Positions 43,466-52,896 are shown, numbered from the stretch's first letter. The stretch: 64,000 bases of DNA from Arthrobacter methylotrophus (GCF_039539965.1 NZ_BAABED010000001.1:1054001-1118000), one strand, 5' to 3'. Program-made: numbers and translations. Notes: generated by a model not told the origin, from the letters alone.

Positions 43466-44440
43466 GTGGAAACCACCCATCCCACCGCGACCGGCCTTAA
43501 GCTGGTCGCGGCAGGCCAGCAGCTCACCGTCCGGGTCCCGGGTACCAGCGCCAACCTGGGCCCCGGTTATGACAGCCTCGGTCTCGCATTGTCGATCTAC
43601 GACACCCTGACCGTCGAGACACTCACCACCGGAGAGCTCGAGTTCGAGCTTTCCGGTGAGGGGGCCGACACCCTCCCTCGCGATGCCAGCCATCTGGTGG
43701 TCCGTGCCATCAACACGGCGTTGGAGCGCCTTGGCTTCCGGCACAACGGATTGAAGATCACGGCGGACAACGTTAATCCGCACGGACGTGGACTCGGTTC
43801 CTCTGCATCCGCAGTGGTTGCTGCCGTGATTGCGGCGAACGCTTTGGTGCCCGAATCCGCCCAGCGCGACCGCGAGTGGATTCTGCAGCTCACGAGTGAG
43901 ATGGAAGGCCATCCGGACAACGTCGCACCGGCGATTTTCGGCGGACTGGCCTTGTCATGGCAGGACAGCGAGCAGTACAGCAGCACCCGCGCAGAGGTAG
44001 TCCCGTCCGTCATCCCCATCGTCGCTGTACCTGATTACGAACTGTCCACTGAGACGGCCCGAGGTCTGCTCCCGGCATCAATCGGCCATCACGCGGCAGC
44101 CATGAATTCAGGACGTGCGGCGCTCCTGATCCATGCGTTGACGGCGGATCCCCGTTTCCTGCTTTCCGGAACCGAGGACTACCTGCACCAGAGCTACCGC
44201 GCCGAGGCTATGCGGCCTAGCGCGGCCCTGATTGCGGCACTGCGGGCCGCAGGCCATGCGGCCGTTGTTTCCGGAGCGGGACCCACGGTCCTGGTATTGG
44301 CCAACGGCGCCGACGAAGCCGGGGTGATTGCCGAATTGATTGCCACTTTCACCGCGGACAACACTCCGGAGGCTGCTTGGCGTGTGATGACACTGGCAGT
44401 GGACGTCGAAGGTGCTAGAGTGGACTTGCACCGGCGGTAG
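43466..44440 (+). CDS. thrB: homoserine kinase
   Basis: GHMP-family kinase of 324 aa phosphorylating homoserine. The ATP loop is PHGRGLGSSAS (about residues 109-119); PGTSANLGPGYDSLG is the N-terminal signature and SGAGPTVLV motif 3. The GTG at 43466, two bases after the thrC stop, is preferred to an upstream in-frame ATG inside thrC. A candidate rho promoter lies within its last codons. Confidence 0.96.
   Translation: METTHPTATGLKLVAAGQQLTVRVPGTSANLGPGYDSLGLALSIYDTLTVETLTTGELEFELSGEGADTLPRDASHLVVRAINTALERLGFRHNGLKITADNVNPHGRGLGSSASAVVAAVIAANALVPESAQRDREWILQLTSEMEGHPDNVAPAIFGGLALSWQDSEQYSSTRAEVVPSVIPIVAVPDYELSTETARGLLPASIGHHAAAMNSGRAALLIHALTADPRFLLSGTEDYLHQSYRAEAMRPSAALIAALRAAGHAAVVSGAGPTVLVLANGADEAGVIAELIATFTADNTPEAAWRVMTLAVDVEGARVDLHRR
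44393..44421 (+). promoter_or_regulatory. candidate rho promoter inside the thrB 3' end
   Basis: CTGGCA (44393-44398), 17-base spacer, TAGAGT (44416-44421). This would give rho its own transcript with a leader of roughly 315 bases. Match to consensus is fair (four of six at -35). Confidence 0.5.
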
Positions 44441-44741
44441 CATCGCGGGCAGTTCCCTGACATTGGATCCCGGCTTAATGCCGTTCCCGTCTTCTACTGT
44501 GCCGAAGTCTGCCGGTGTCGTCTCCTTATCGGCCTGTCGCAGGTGCCACAGAAACCTATGTGTCAACCGGACCGTCAGCCCGCGCCCCGCCCGCCGGAGC
44601 ATCGAAGACGTATCAGTATCCGGCCCTGCTGAAACTAAAACGGCAAGACCGAAATCACGGCTGCAGATCTGAACTGCAGTCCAGAACAAATCATCGCGTC
44701 CAGCTCTAGGTCTGGACGCCGTCGAGGGGGAAGGATCCTTC
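44441..44741 (+). other. 301-bp rho leader region
   Basis: No gene recognised. It probably forms the 5' leader of rho, which in many bacteria is autoregulated by Rho-dependent termination. C-rich, G-poor stretches (for example 44478-44530) would suit Rho loading. A 65-codon frame from 44478 has no recognisable content. Confidence 0.45.
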
Positions 44742-46868
44742 GTGACAGAAACCACTGAGCTGGCTTCAGCTGTGGACACAATATCTTCTGCAGCTGAGTC
44801 AACGGCCGCAACCGCCAAGAGCAGCGGCCTTGCAGGCCTCAAGCTCGCGCAGCTCCAGGCTTTGGCCAGTCAGCTGGGCATTTCGGGCGGATCGCGGATG
44901 CGCAAGGGGGACTTGGTTTCGGCTATTTCCGCCCACCGTGCCGGTGCAACCACCAGCAAGGCTCCTACAGCGGCCAAAGCCGTAGCGGCAAAGTCCGCAC
45001 GGTCGGCGGCCCCGGCAGTTGAGGCCTCGGCCGCACCGGCCGTAGAGACCACCGAAGCTCCGGCAGAGGAAGGCACCCGGGCACGTGGGCGTGGCCGAAG
45101 CCGTCGCGCCACGAGCGACGGGGTCGTTGCTGCTCCCGCTGCGACGGAAACCGGCGAGGCTCCCGCCGCCCCCGAGACTCCCGCAGTGCCCGTCGCCGAA
45201 GCCGGCGAGACTGTCGGCGAACGCCGCCAGCCCCGCACGCGGAACCGTCGTCGTAGCGAGACCGCGGCCGCTCCCGCGGAGGCCGTGGAAGCCACTGAGC
45301 AGCCCCAGGCTGAACAGCCCCGCACTGAGGAGCAGGCCGAGCAGCCTCGCACTGAACAGGCTCGCACTGAACAACCCCGTGGTGATCAGCGTCAGGCCGA
45401 ACAGCGTCAAGCACAGCCCCGCCAGGGCGAGCAGGCGTCGGTCGAGGCAGGCGAACCCGCCCAGCGCGAACGCCGCGACAATACCCGTACACGGCGCGAA
45501 GACAACGACGGCGATGACACCGGCAACCGCCGCAACCGTCGCAACCGCCGCGACCGCAACGACCGTCCGGGTCCGCAGGACAACCGTGACAACCGCGACA
45601 ACCGCGAGGGAAATACCCGCAGCGACCGCTTCCGCGACCGCAACGAACGCCGCCGCGGCCGGGGCCAGGGTCCCGACGTCGACGACGTGGAGGTGACAGA
45701 GGACGACGTCCTGCTTCCTGTTGCCGGGATCCTGGATGTATTGGAGAACTACGCGTTCATCCGCACTTCCGGTTACCTTCCCGGTGCCAACGATGTGTAT
45801 GTGTCCCTCGCCCAGGTCAAGAAGTACAACCTGCGCAAGGGCGACGCCGTCGTCGGCGCAATCCGCGCCCCGCGTGACGGCGAGGATCGTAACCAGCAGT
45901 CCGCGCGTCAGAAGTTCAACGCGCTGGTCCGCGTGACCTCGGTCAACGGCAAGACGCCGGAAGAGCTTAAGGACCGTGTCGAATTCGCCAAGCTCGTCCC
46001 GCTCTACCCGTCCGAGCGCTTGCGCCTCGAAACGGATCCCAAGAAGATCGGCCCGCGCGTCATCGACCTTGTGGCCCCGATCGGCAAGGGCCAGCGTGGC
46101 CTGATTGTCTCCCCGCCCAAGGCGGGAAAGACGCTCATCCTGCAGTCCATCGCCAACGCGATCACCACCAACAACCCTGAGGTCCACCTCATGATGGTGT
46201 TGGTTGACGAACGTCCCGAAGAAGTCACCGACATGCAGCGCACGGTCAAGGGTGAGGTCATTGCCTCCACCTTCGACCGTCCGGCCGATGACCACACAAC
46301 GGTGGCCGAGCTGTCTATCGAACGGGCCAAGCGCCTTGTGGAAATGGGCATGGACGTGGTGGTCCTCCTGGATTCCATGACCCGTCTGGGCCGCGCCTAC
46401 AACCTGGCAGCACCGGCCTCGGGCCGCATCCTGTCCGGTGGTGTCGACTCCGCCGCGCTCTATCCGCCGAAGCGCTTCTTCGGAGCTGCGCGCAACATCG
46501 AAAACGGCGGCTCGCTCACCATCCTGGCAACGGCCCTCGTGGAGACCGGTTCCAAGATGGACGAGGTCATCTTCGAAGAGTTCAAGGGCACGGGCAACAT
46601 GGAGCTCCGCTTGTCCCGCCAGTTGGCGGACAAGCGCATCTTCCCCGCAGTGGACGTGAACGCTTCGGGTACCCGTCGCGAAGAGAACCTGCTTTCGCCT
46701 GAAGAAGTCAAGATCATGTGGAAGCTGCGCCGCGTCCTGTCCGGACTCGAGACCCAGCAGAGCCTTGAACTCCTGACCAACAAGATCCGGGAGACCGGGA
46801 GCAACGTCGAATTCCTGATGCAGGTACAGAAGACGACTCTTGGAGCTAAGTCGGATAACGACAAGTAA
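44742..46868 (+). CDS. rho: transcription termination factor Rho
   Basis: Hexameric RNA helicase of 708 aa, against 419 in E. coli. An N-terminal Rho_N/SAP-like helical domain (about residues 28-65) is followed by a disordered insert of about 250 residues: Ala/Pro/Glu-rich first, then Gln/Arg/Glu repeats (TEQPRTEQARTEQPR), then Arg/Asn/Asp repeats (RNRRNRRDRN, DNRDNRDNRE). The RNA-binding OB domain (about 310-400) and ATPase follow, with Walker A PPKAGKT and Walker B VVLLDSMTRL. The GTG start has GGGGGAAGGA upstream. Confidence 0.97.
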   Translation: MTETTELASAVDTISSAAESTAATAKSSGLAGLKLAQLQALASQLGISGGSRMRKGDLVSAISAHRAGATTSKAPTAAKAVAAKSARSAAPAVEASAAPAVETTEAPAEEGTRARGRGRSRRATSDGVVAAPAATETGEAPAAPETPAVPVAEAGETVGERRQPRTRNRRRSETAAAPAEAVEATEQPQAEQPRTEEQAEQPRTEQARTEQPRGDQRQAEQRQAQPRQGEQASVEAGEPAQRERRDNTRTRREDNDGDDTGNRRNRRNRRDRNDRPGPQDNRDNRDNREGNTRSDRFRDRNERRRGRGQGPDVDDVEVTEDDVLLPVAGILDVLENYAFIRTSGYLPGANDVYVSLAQVKKYNLRKGDAVVGAIRAPRDGEDRNQQSARQKFNALVRVTSVNGKTPEELKDRVEFAKLVPLYPSERLRLETDPKKIGPRVIDLVAPIGKGQRGLIVSPPKAGKTLILQSIANAITTNNPEVHLMMVLVDERPEEVTDMQRTVKGEVIASTFDRPADDHTTVAELSIERAKRLVEMGMDVVVLLDSMTRLGRAYNLAAPASGRILSGGVDSAALYPPKRFFGAARNIENGGSLTILATALVETGSKMDEVIFEEFKGTGNMELRLSRQLADKRIFPAVDVNASGTRREENLLSPEEVKIMWKLRRVLSGLETQQSLELLTNKIRETGSNVEFLMQVQKTTLGAKSDNDK

Positions 46869-46937
46869 CTGTTTTAGGGGCGGGCGGTGGCTCGTTCGTG
46901 CGGTTGGTGCCGCGCGGATGTTCTGCCCCCGCCCCTT

Positions 46938-47009
46938 CGCGTTGCAACGCGAGGTCAGATACGGCCCATCCAGGCCATCGGCATGGGCCGTAAGTGACCC
47001 CGCGTTGCA
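46938..47009. repeat. long imperfect palindrome between rho and prfA
   Basis: Arms TGCAACGCGAGGTCA (46943-46957) and TGACCCCGCGTTGCA (46995-47009) pair with one mismatch. Inside them TACGGCCCA (46960-46968) pairs with TGGGCCGTA (46984-46992) around a 15-base loop. The left edge is itself a perfect 14-bp palindrome (CGCGTTGCAACGCG, 46938-46951). The whole can fold into a stem of about 24 pairs. No T-run, so not a typical terminator; it resembles an interspersed palindromic repeat. Confidence 0.75.
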
Positions 47010-47047
47010 GTTATTAGACTTGGTTGCAAGTCGAAAGAGGTTGAGAA

Positions 47048-48121
47048 ATGTTTGAGTCCGTACAGGGATTGCTTGATGAGCATGCTGCTATTCAGGCGCA
47101 GTTGAGTGATCCTGCCGTTTATGCCGACCAGGCGTTGGCCCGCAAGCTGGGACGGCGTTCTGCGCAGTTGCAGGGCATCGTGGAGGCGTACAACCGTTGG
47201 CGCGGACTCATGGACGATCTTGAAGCGGCAAAGGAAATGGCTTCCGAGGACGCCGAATTTGCTGCTGAGGTGGACGAAATCGAGGCGAAGCTTCCGGCAG
47301 CGCAGGAGAAATTGCGCCGCTTGCTGATCCCGCGCGATCCTGACGACGCACGTAACGTCATTCTTGAGGTCAAGGGCGGCGAAGGCGGCGACGAAGCTGC
47401 GCTCTTTGCCGGGGACCTGCTCCGGATGTACATGCGCTATGCGGAGTCGCGGGGCTGGAAGACCGAGCTCATCTCAGCCACGGAATCTGATCTGGGCGGT
47501 TACAAGGACGTCCAGATGGCCGTCAAGGGCAACTCGAACGATCCCGCTGAAGGCGTGTACGCCCGGCTGAAGTTCGAGGGCGGCGTGCACCGTGTTCAGC
47601 GTGTTCCTGTCACGGAGTCGCAGGGCCGCATCCACACCTCGGCTGCCGGCGTACTGGTGCTTCCGGAAGTGGATGAGCCCGAAGAGCTCGAGATCAACCA
47701 GAACGACCTCAAAATCGACGTCTACCGGTCCTCCGGTCCTGGCGGCCAGTCCGTCAACACCACCGACTCGGCAGTCCGCATTACCCACCTACCGACTGGC
47801 ATCGTCGTCGCCATGCAGAACGAAAAGTCCCAGCTGCAGAACCGTGAAGCCGGCATGCGGGTCCTCCGTGCCCGCATCCTCGCCCATCAGCAGGAACAGA
47901 TCGACGCCGAAAACTCTGCCCAGCGCAAGTCGCAGATCCGCACCATGGACCGTTCGGAGCGTATTCGCACCTACAACTTCCCGGAAAACCGGATTGCCGA
48001 CCACCGTACCGGCTACAAGGCCTATAACCTGGACGCTGTCATGAACGGTGACCTCGAGCCGGTCATCCAATCGGCCATCGAAATGGACGAACAGTCGCGC
48101 CTGGACGCCCTGGGCGAGTAA
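47048..48121 (+). CDS. prfA: peptide chain release factor 1
   Basis: Ends translation at UAA and UAG; 357 aa. The codon-reading PVT motif is in [10 protein letters not shown] (about residues 184-193) and the catalytic GGQ in [11 protein letters not shown] (about 226-236). It is followed 18 bases later by prmC, whose product methylates the GGQ glutamine. AGAGG precedes the ATG. Confidence 0.97.
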   Translation: MFESVQGLLDEHAAIQAQLSDPAVYADQALARKLGRRSAQLQGIVEAYNRWRGLMDDLEAAKEMASEDAEFAAEVDEIEAKLPAAQEKLRRLLIPRDPDDARNVILEVKGGEGGDEAALFAGDLLRMYMRYAESRGWKTELISATESDLGGYKDVQMAVKGNSNDPAEGVYARLKFEGGVHRVQRVPVTESQGRIHTSAAGVLVLPEVDEPEELEINQNDLKIDVYRSSGPGGQSVNTTDSAVRITHLPTGIVVAMQNEKSQLQNREAGMRVLRARILAHQQEQIDAENSAQRKSQIRTMDRSERIRTYNFPENRIADHRTGYKAYNLDAVMNGDLEPVIQSAIEMDEQSRLDALGE

Positions 48122-48139
48122 CAGCCTGCAAGGATCCCC

Positions 48140-49012
48140 ATGACGCTCTTCCCTGGCCAAAGCCTCGCCGACGCCGTCCGTGAGGCAACCACTATCCTGT
48201 CCGACGCCGGAGTCCCTACTCCGCGCGTGGACGCGGAGCTCCTCGCCGAACATCTCCTGGGTGTCGGCTTGGGGCGGCTGCGTGCCATGCTGCTCGGCGA
48301 TTCCGCAGCCCCCGAAGGCTACGCTGACTTGGTGGCCGAGCGCGCACAGCGCGTTCCACTGCAGCACATTACCGGCGTCGCGCACTTCCGCTACCTCACG
48401 CTCGCCGTGGGGCCGGGCGTGTTCATTCCGAGGCCCGAAACCGAGTCGGTGGTCCAGCTGGTCATTGACCACCTCCAGGGAATCCCACACCCGAAAGTTG
48501 TCGATCTTGGCACCGGTTCCGGTGCGATTGCCGGCTCGATTGCCCAAGAGGTGCCCGGAGCCGAGGTCCACGCCGTGGAGTTCAGCACGTTTGCCCACGC
48601 CTGGGCCACGAAGAATTTGAAGCCCCTTGGCGTGAAGCTCGTGCAAGGCGACCTCCGAAATGCCTTGCCCGAGCACGACGGAACCTTTGACGTCGTCGTT
48701 TCCAACCCGCCCTACATTCCCGCCGCGGCGATTCCGAACGAACCTGAAGTGGCACTGCACGATCCGCCCGAGGCTCTCTACGGCGGGGGAGCGGACGGAA
48801 TGGAGCTCCCGACGGCGGCTGTCGCCTCGGCTGCGCGGCTCCTCAAAGGCGGCGGCTTCTTCGTGATGGAGCACGCCGAGGTGCAGGCAAGGTGGATTTC
48901 CGAACATCTCAAGGCCGCCGGCTGCTGGACGAAAGTCACCACCCATATCGATCTCAACGGCAAGGAACGTGCCACGAGCGCAGTGTTGGCAATTGCTGCC
49001 TCCGGGAAATGA
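48140..49012 (+). CDS. prmC: release factor glutamine methyltransferase
   Basis: Methylates the glutamine of the release-factor GGQ motif using SAM; 290 aa. The N-terminal helical domain (about 1-80) is followed by SAM motif I VVDLGTGSGAIAGS (about 120-133) and the catalytic NPPYIP (about 191-196). The prfA-prmC pairing is the usual one. Confidence 0.96.
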   Translation: MTLFPGQSLADAVREATTILSDAGVPTPRVDAELLAEHLLGVGLGRLRAMLLGDSAAPEGYADLVAERAQRVPLQHITGVAHFRYLTLAVGPGVFIPRPETESVVQLVIDHLQGIPHPKVVDLGTGSGAIAGSIAQEVPGAEVHAVEFSTFAHAWATKNLKPLGVKLVQGDLRNALPEHDGTFDVVVSNPPYIPAAAIPNEPEVALHDPPEALYGGGADGMELPTAAVASAARLLKGGGFFVMEHAEVQARWISEHLKAAGCWTKVTTHIDLNGKERATSAVLAIAASGK

Positions 49013-49024
49013 AAGAATAGCGCT

Positions 49025-49825
49025 GTGACCACAAGCTACAACTGCACGTCAGAGGAACAACGCGCCGAAGGCCTGGAACACGCGCAGCGCGCCATCAACG
49101 AGAAAAAGTGCATCGTGATGCCGACGGACACCGTCTACGGCATTGCGGCCGATGCGTTCTCACCCCAGGCCGTGACCATGCTGCTTGTTTCCAAGGGCCG
49201 CGGCCGCCACATGCCGCCCCCGGTATTGATCCCACGCCCCAATGCATTGGACGGGCTGGCAAGCGATGTGCCGGAGGATGCCCGTAAACTGGCTGAGGCC
49301 TTCTGGCCAGGCGGGCTGACGCTGATCTTCCACGCCCAGCCATCCTTGGACTGGGACCTGGGGGAGACGCGCGGAACCGTGGCCTTGCGCATGCCCGACG
49401 ACGAAATTGCGCTTGAACTACTCAACCGCACCGGCCCGCTGGCAGTGTCCTCGGCGAATCGCACCGGCCAACCGGCGGCGCAGACGGCATCCGAGGCGAG
49501 GACCCAGCTTGCTGAATCGGTCGAGGTGTACCTTGAGGGCGGGTTCCGGCCGGTCGTGGGAACGGAGTCCGTAGCATCCACGATTGTTGACGCCACCGCC
49601 GTGCCATTCCGGGTGGTCCGCGACGGCGCAATTTCCCTCGAGCGCCTCCGTGAGGTGGTTCCGGGCGTGTTGGGCTTGGGCGAAGAGGGGCCGGAAGCGG
49701 CGGGTGAAGCGGAAGCCGCGCCGGAAACGTCCACCGAACCAGTGCCCGAAGCGGTAGCGGAAAACCACGCTGAGGGCCCGGTTTCCGGTGAAGCAGCTGT
49801 TTCGGGGGAGACCAGGTCCGAATGA
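49025..49825 (+). CDS. L-threonylcarbamoyladenylate synthase (Sua5/TsaC family)
   Basis: Makes threonylcarbamoyl-AMP for tRNA t6A37 modification; YrdC domain of about 210 residues with CIVMPTDTVYGIAADA and SSANRTGQPA. The total is 266 aa because an acidic Glu/Ala/Pro-rich tail of about 50 residues follows, too short to be a Sua5 second domain. The start is GTG. Its stop overlaps the next gene by ATGA. Confidence 0.93.
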   Translation: MTTSYNCTSEEQRAEGLEHAQRAINEKKCIVMPTDTVYGIAADAFSPQAVTMLLVSKGRGRHMPPPVLIPRPNALDGLASDVPEDARKLAEAFWPGGLTLIFHAQPSLDWDLGETRGTVALRMPDDEIALELLNRTGPLAVSSANRTGQPAAQTASEARTQLAESVEVYLEGGFRPVVGTESVASTIVDATAVPFRVVRDGAISLERLREVVPGVLGLGEEGPEAAGEAEAAPETSTEPVPEAVAENHAEGPVSGEAAVSGETRSE

Positions 49826-50631
49826 GCCTGGTCCGGGATCGTGTTCCCCTTTTGGACGTAGACGTCACTGCCTTGTGCGCCGACGAGCTGATCCAGGCCA
49901 TGAGCGGGTTCGTTTCAGACGGCACCACCAGAGTGGTTCTTGGACACAATCTGCATAGCGTCACGCTGTTTCATTCGAGTCCGGATTTCCGGCTTCTTTA
50001 TGAACGCAGTGACGTGGTGCTCCTGGACGGTGCGCCCGTCGCCATGCTCTGGGGGCTTTGCCGTCGGGGAAACTCACGCAGCGACGACCAGGGGTTGATG
50101 GAATACCGCTTGGGATCCACGGACTGGGTGCCCGCGCTCGGCGGTGTCGAAGGACTACGCAGGATTGCGGTCGTCGGGGCGGGTCCCGAGGCCAACGCCA
50201 AGACGGTCGAGCGTCTCCGCGGAATCGTCCCCGATGCCGAGGTCGCCGGCCGGCCCGGCGATAATTGGGACAATGACAGCGAAGAGTCCGTCGTTGCGTG
50301 GCTGGCGGAATTCCAGCCCCAGCTGGTTCTTCTTGGCTTGGGAATGCCGCTGCAGGAATCCGTCCTACACCGCCGCCTCGAGGAACTTCCGCCTGCCGTC
50401 TACTGCACGGTGGGCGGGGCGATTGAACAGTTGGCGGGCCTACAGAAACTCGCTCCCCGCTGGCTTGGTCGCCTCGGCCTCGAATGGGCTTGGCGACTCA
50501 TCTTGCACCCGGGACGTGTCGCTTACCGGGTCTTCGGTGAACCGTGGATTCTGCTCGGCCTGCTGGTCCGCCGTCGGCTCTCGGGCAACAACACCACGGT
50601 GGATCGCAGTCCGGCCGAACACGAGCGCTAG
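49822..50631 (+). CDS. WecG/TagA/CpsF-family glycosyltransferase
   Basis: Glycosyltransferase family 26 enzyme of 269 aa, peripheral to the inner membrane face. Relatives add N-acetylmannosamine(uronic acid) to lipid-linked GlcNAc, the second step in wall teichoic acid or enterobacterial common antigen synthesis. Signatures are the central LGLGMPLQE segment (about residues 172-180) and an upstream LLDGAPVAML. A WecA/TagO-like gene lies 1.1 kb downstream and would supply its acceptor. It is coupled to the Sua5 gene by ATGA overlap and converges, sharing stop-codon bases, with the family 2 glycosyltransferase. Confidence 0.88.
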   Translation: MSLVRDRVPLLDVDVTALCADELIQAMSGFVSDGTTRVVLGHNLHSVTLFHSSPDFRLLYERSDVVLLDGAPVAMLWGLCRRGNSRSDDQGLMEYRLGSTDWVPALGGVEGLRRIAVVGAGPEANAKTVERLRGIVPDAEVAGRPGDNWDNDSEESVVAWLAEFQPQLVLLGLGMPLQESVLHRRLEELPPAVYCTVGGAIEQLAGLQKLAPRWLGRLGLEWAWRLILHPGRVAYRVFGEPWILLGLLVRRRLSGNNTTVDRSPAEHER

Positions 50632-51524
50632 AACTTCTGGTCCTCCAGCGGCCCGAAGCCTTTGTTCCGCAGACCCGCCGAGAATGCCCGGAACCACTCT
50701 GCGAGCCCCCGGAAGTCACCACGGGGGAGGAAATAGCCCAAGTAGCCCCCGACGTCGGCCACCATGGACTTTCCGCGGCGGTAGCGGCGGATCAAATAGC
50801 CGCGGTTGCGGTAGTAGAAGTAGCGCTTGAACGCTGAATCCGGAACGATCACGTGCCAGCGCGCGCCGAAGACATGCTTCGTCTCTGAAAAGGCATGGGG
50901 ATGGGTGATCCAAGCGGTCGCGACCGTGCCGAAGCGTATCCCGGCTTTCCGGAGGCGGATCATGAAGTCCACTTCATCGCCCCGGATGAACAGCCGGATA
51001 TCCGGCACCCCCACTTTGAAGAAAACGCTGGAGCGGATGAGCGCCCCGTTGAAGAAGTGCCCGACGTCGGGCAGGAACCCCGCCTTCTCGACCTCGGCGC
51101 GGTCGTGGGTCACCTTGCCGTCTATCCGAAAGAAGAAAGATAGTTTGTCCGGGTAGCCGGGGGCCACCACGAGGGGGACCACGGCATCGAGTCCTCGGGC
51201 TTCCGCTTCGCGAACCAGGGTCTCGAGACAGTCGGGGTCGCCGGGTTCGGCATCATCGTCCATGATCCAGACCCATTCAGCGCCGCTGGCTACCGCCTTG
51301 AGGATCGCAAGGGCGAAGCCGCCCGCCCCGCCCAGATTCGCCTCGGAGCGGACATAGTCCACTTTCGGATGAGCCGCTGCAACCTCCCGCGCAGGGGTGG
51401 TACCGCTGTCCACCAGACAGATGGTATCCACCGGTATGGACTGCTTGTCGACGGCGTCGAGCAGGACTTTAAGCTCTCCGGGGCGGTCAAAGGTCACGGC
51501 CGCAACGGCAACGGAGAGAGTCAT
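50628..51524 (-). CDS. family 2 glycosyltransferase, galactofuranosyl/rhamnosyl-type
   Basis: GT-A fold transferase of 298 aa. The N-terminal nucleotide-sugar domain has VDSGTTP and the metal-binding DDD in WIMDDDAEPGD (about residues 86-96); EANLGGAGGFA is typical of the GlfT2/RfbN-like group that moves galactofuranose or rhamnose. A C-terminal region with FFNGALI, RGDEVDF and the WITHPH acidic/His region completes the active site. It is the only minus-strand gene in this section and is read towards the TagA-like gene. Confidence 0.87.
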   Translation of the reverse strand: MTLSVAVAAVTFDRPGELKVLLDAVDKQSIPVDTICLVDSGTTPAREVAAAHPKVDYVRSEANLGGAGGFALAILKAVASGAEWVWIMDDDAEPGDPDCLETLVREAEARGLDAVVPLVVAPGYPDKLSFFFRIDGKVTHDRAEVEKAGFLPDVGHFFNGALIRSSVFFKVGVPDIRLFIRGDEVDFMIRLRKAGIRFGTVATAWITHPHAFSETKHVFGARWHVIVPDSAFKRYFYYRNRGYLIRRYRRGKSMVADVGGYLGYFLPRGDFRGLAEWFRAFSAGLRNKGFGPLEDQKF

Positions 51525-51737
51525 GTAGGTTTCCTTCCGGGCAGCAGCGGGAGGGTCCTCCCGGCTCGCCCTAGGGGCGCGTGAAACGGAGCAAAGCCGC
51601 TGTTGCCGCTAGTATCTTGACAGAGTCCAACTGTAGTACAGCAATATTCGGCGGTGCGCAGCGGTGTTGCGGGTGTTGTGCCGGCAGCTAGTCGCCGGGG
51701 ACAAAATCCACCACCACCGCCAACAGGAGCCGCCCAC

Positions 51738-52847
51738 GTGATCATGTATTCGCTCATGATGCTCACGGCTGCCGTCGTGTCCTATCTCGCTACGTGGGTA
51801 GCTCGCCGGATGGGGAATAAGCTTCGGCTTTTTGCACCCATCCGCAGCCGCGATATGCACTCAGTGCCCATCTCACGGCTCGGCGGATTGGGCCTCTTCG
51901 CAGGCTTTGCCGTAGCCCTCGTGGTGGCGAGCAATTCGTTTTTCGTGAAGGACATCTTCCATGGGAACGGCGCGCCGTGGGGAATACTGGCCGGAGCGCT
52001 GGTGATCGTCGCGGTTGGCGTTGCCGACGATGTGATGGATATCCGGTGGTGGGTCAAGCTGATTGGCCAATGCACGGCCGGCACGATCGTCGCAGTTTGG
52101 GGCGTGCAGATGTCCGTGATTCCGTTTGTTCCGGAGCCCATTCGGATTGAAGGTGAGCCGCTGCGGATTATCCTGACCGCACTCCTTATCGTGACCACCA
52201 TGAATGCCGTCAATTTCATCGATGGCCTCGACGGCCTGGCGGCGGGCGTTGCAGCTATTGGCGGGGTTGCGTTCTTCCTTACCGCATATTGGGTCCACCG
52301 CAATGCAACACTTACGGACAGATCGGATCTGGCGGCGCTCCTGATGGCGATCATCGTGGGGTGCTGCATTGGATTCCTGCCCCACAATTGGTTCCCGGCC
52401 AAGATTTTCATGGGTGACTCCGGGGCGATGCTCTTGGGACTCGTGATGGCCTCGGCCGGTGTGGTCTCTACCGGCCAGATCAGTTCCGGACTCTATGACC
52501 GTGCCAACGGCATTCCGACGATCGTCCCCATCCTGTTGCCGTTCGCGATTCTCTCGCTGCCGTTGCTGGACCTAGGCCTGGCGGTTTTGCGACGGACAGC
52601 CCGCGGACAATCGCCCTGGTCTGCCGACCGGGGACATTTACACCACAAGCTCATTGAGCTTGGCCACACACACCGCACGGCGGTGCTCATGATGTACGTG
52701 TGGACCTGCATTTTGGCCTTCGGAGGGCTGGCCTTTGCCATCTTCCCATGGCAGATGGTCCTCACAGTGGACATCGTGGCCGCGCTGATCATGGCTGGAG
52801 TGACAGCATGGCCATACTTTGCCCGAAAAGGGCGCGCTGCACGGTAG
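51738..52847 (+). CDS. WecA/TagO-like undecaprenyl-phosphate GlcNAc-1-phosphate transferase
   Basis: Polytopic membrane enzyme of 369 aa that starts lipid-linked glycopolymer synthesis. About ten or eleven hydrophobic helices; catalytic loops are ADDVMDIRW (about 94-102), NFIDGLDGLAAG (about 157-168) and the family C-terminal GHLHH (about 297-301). The GTG at 51738 has AGGAG eight bases upstream and is preferred to an ATG two codons later. It probably works with the TagA-like enzyme to build a disaccharide-lipid linkage unit for a wall polymer. Confidence 0.92.
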   Translation: MIMYSLMMLTAAVVSYLATWVARRMGNKLRLFAPIRSRDMHSVPISRLGGLGLFAGFAVALVVASNSFFVKDIFHGNGAPWGILAGALVIVAVGVADDVMDIRWWVKLIGQCTAGTIVAVWGVQMSVIPFVPEPIRIEGEPLRIILTALLIVTTMNAVNFIDGLDGLAAGVAAIGGVAFFLTAYWVHRNATLTDRSDLAALLMAIIVGCCIGFLPHNWFPAKIFMGDSGAMLLGLVMASAGVVSTGQISSGLYDRANGIPTIVPILLPFAILSLPLLDLGLAVLRRTARGQSPWSADRGHLHHKLIELGHTHRTAVLMMYVWTCILAFGGLAFAIFPWQMVLTVDIVAALIMAGVTAWPYFARKGRAAR

Positions 52848-52866
52848 ACGCTGTGTGACAAGGGCG

Positions 52867-52896
52867 TTATCATCACAGTTCTATCTCATGTAGAAT
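52867..52896 (+). promoter_or_regulatory. candidate promoter of the atp operon
   Basis: TTATCA (52867-52872), 18-base spacer, TAGAAT (52891-52896), about 80 bp before the first small gene of the operon. Both hexamers are unusually A/T-rich for this genome. Confidence 0.6.

Noticed and set aside
44478..44672. 65-codon frame in the rho leader as a leader peptide
   Set aside because: No ribosome site, no amino-acid run, no conservation evidence visible.
45330..45640. Repeats within rho as a possible CRISPR or mobile repeat
   Set aside because: They are in-frame codon repeats encoding a disordered protein segment, without spacers.
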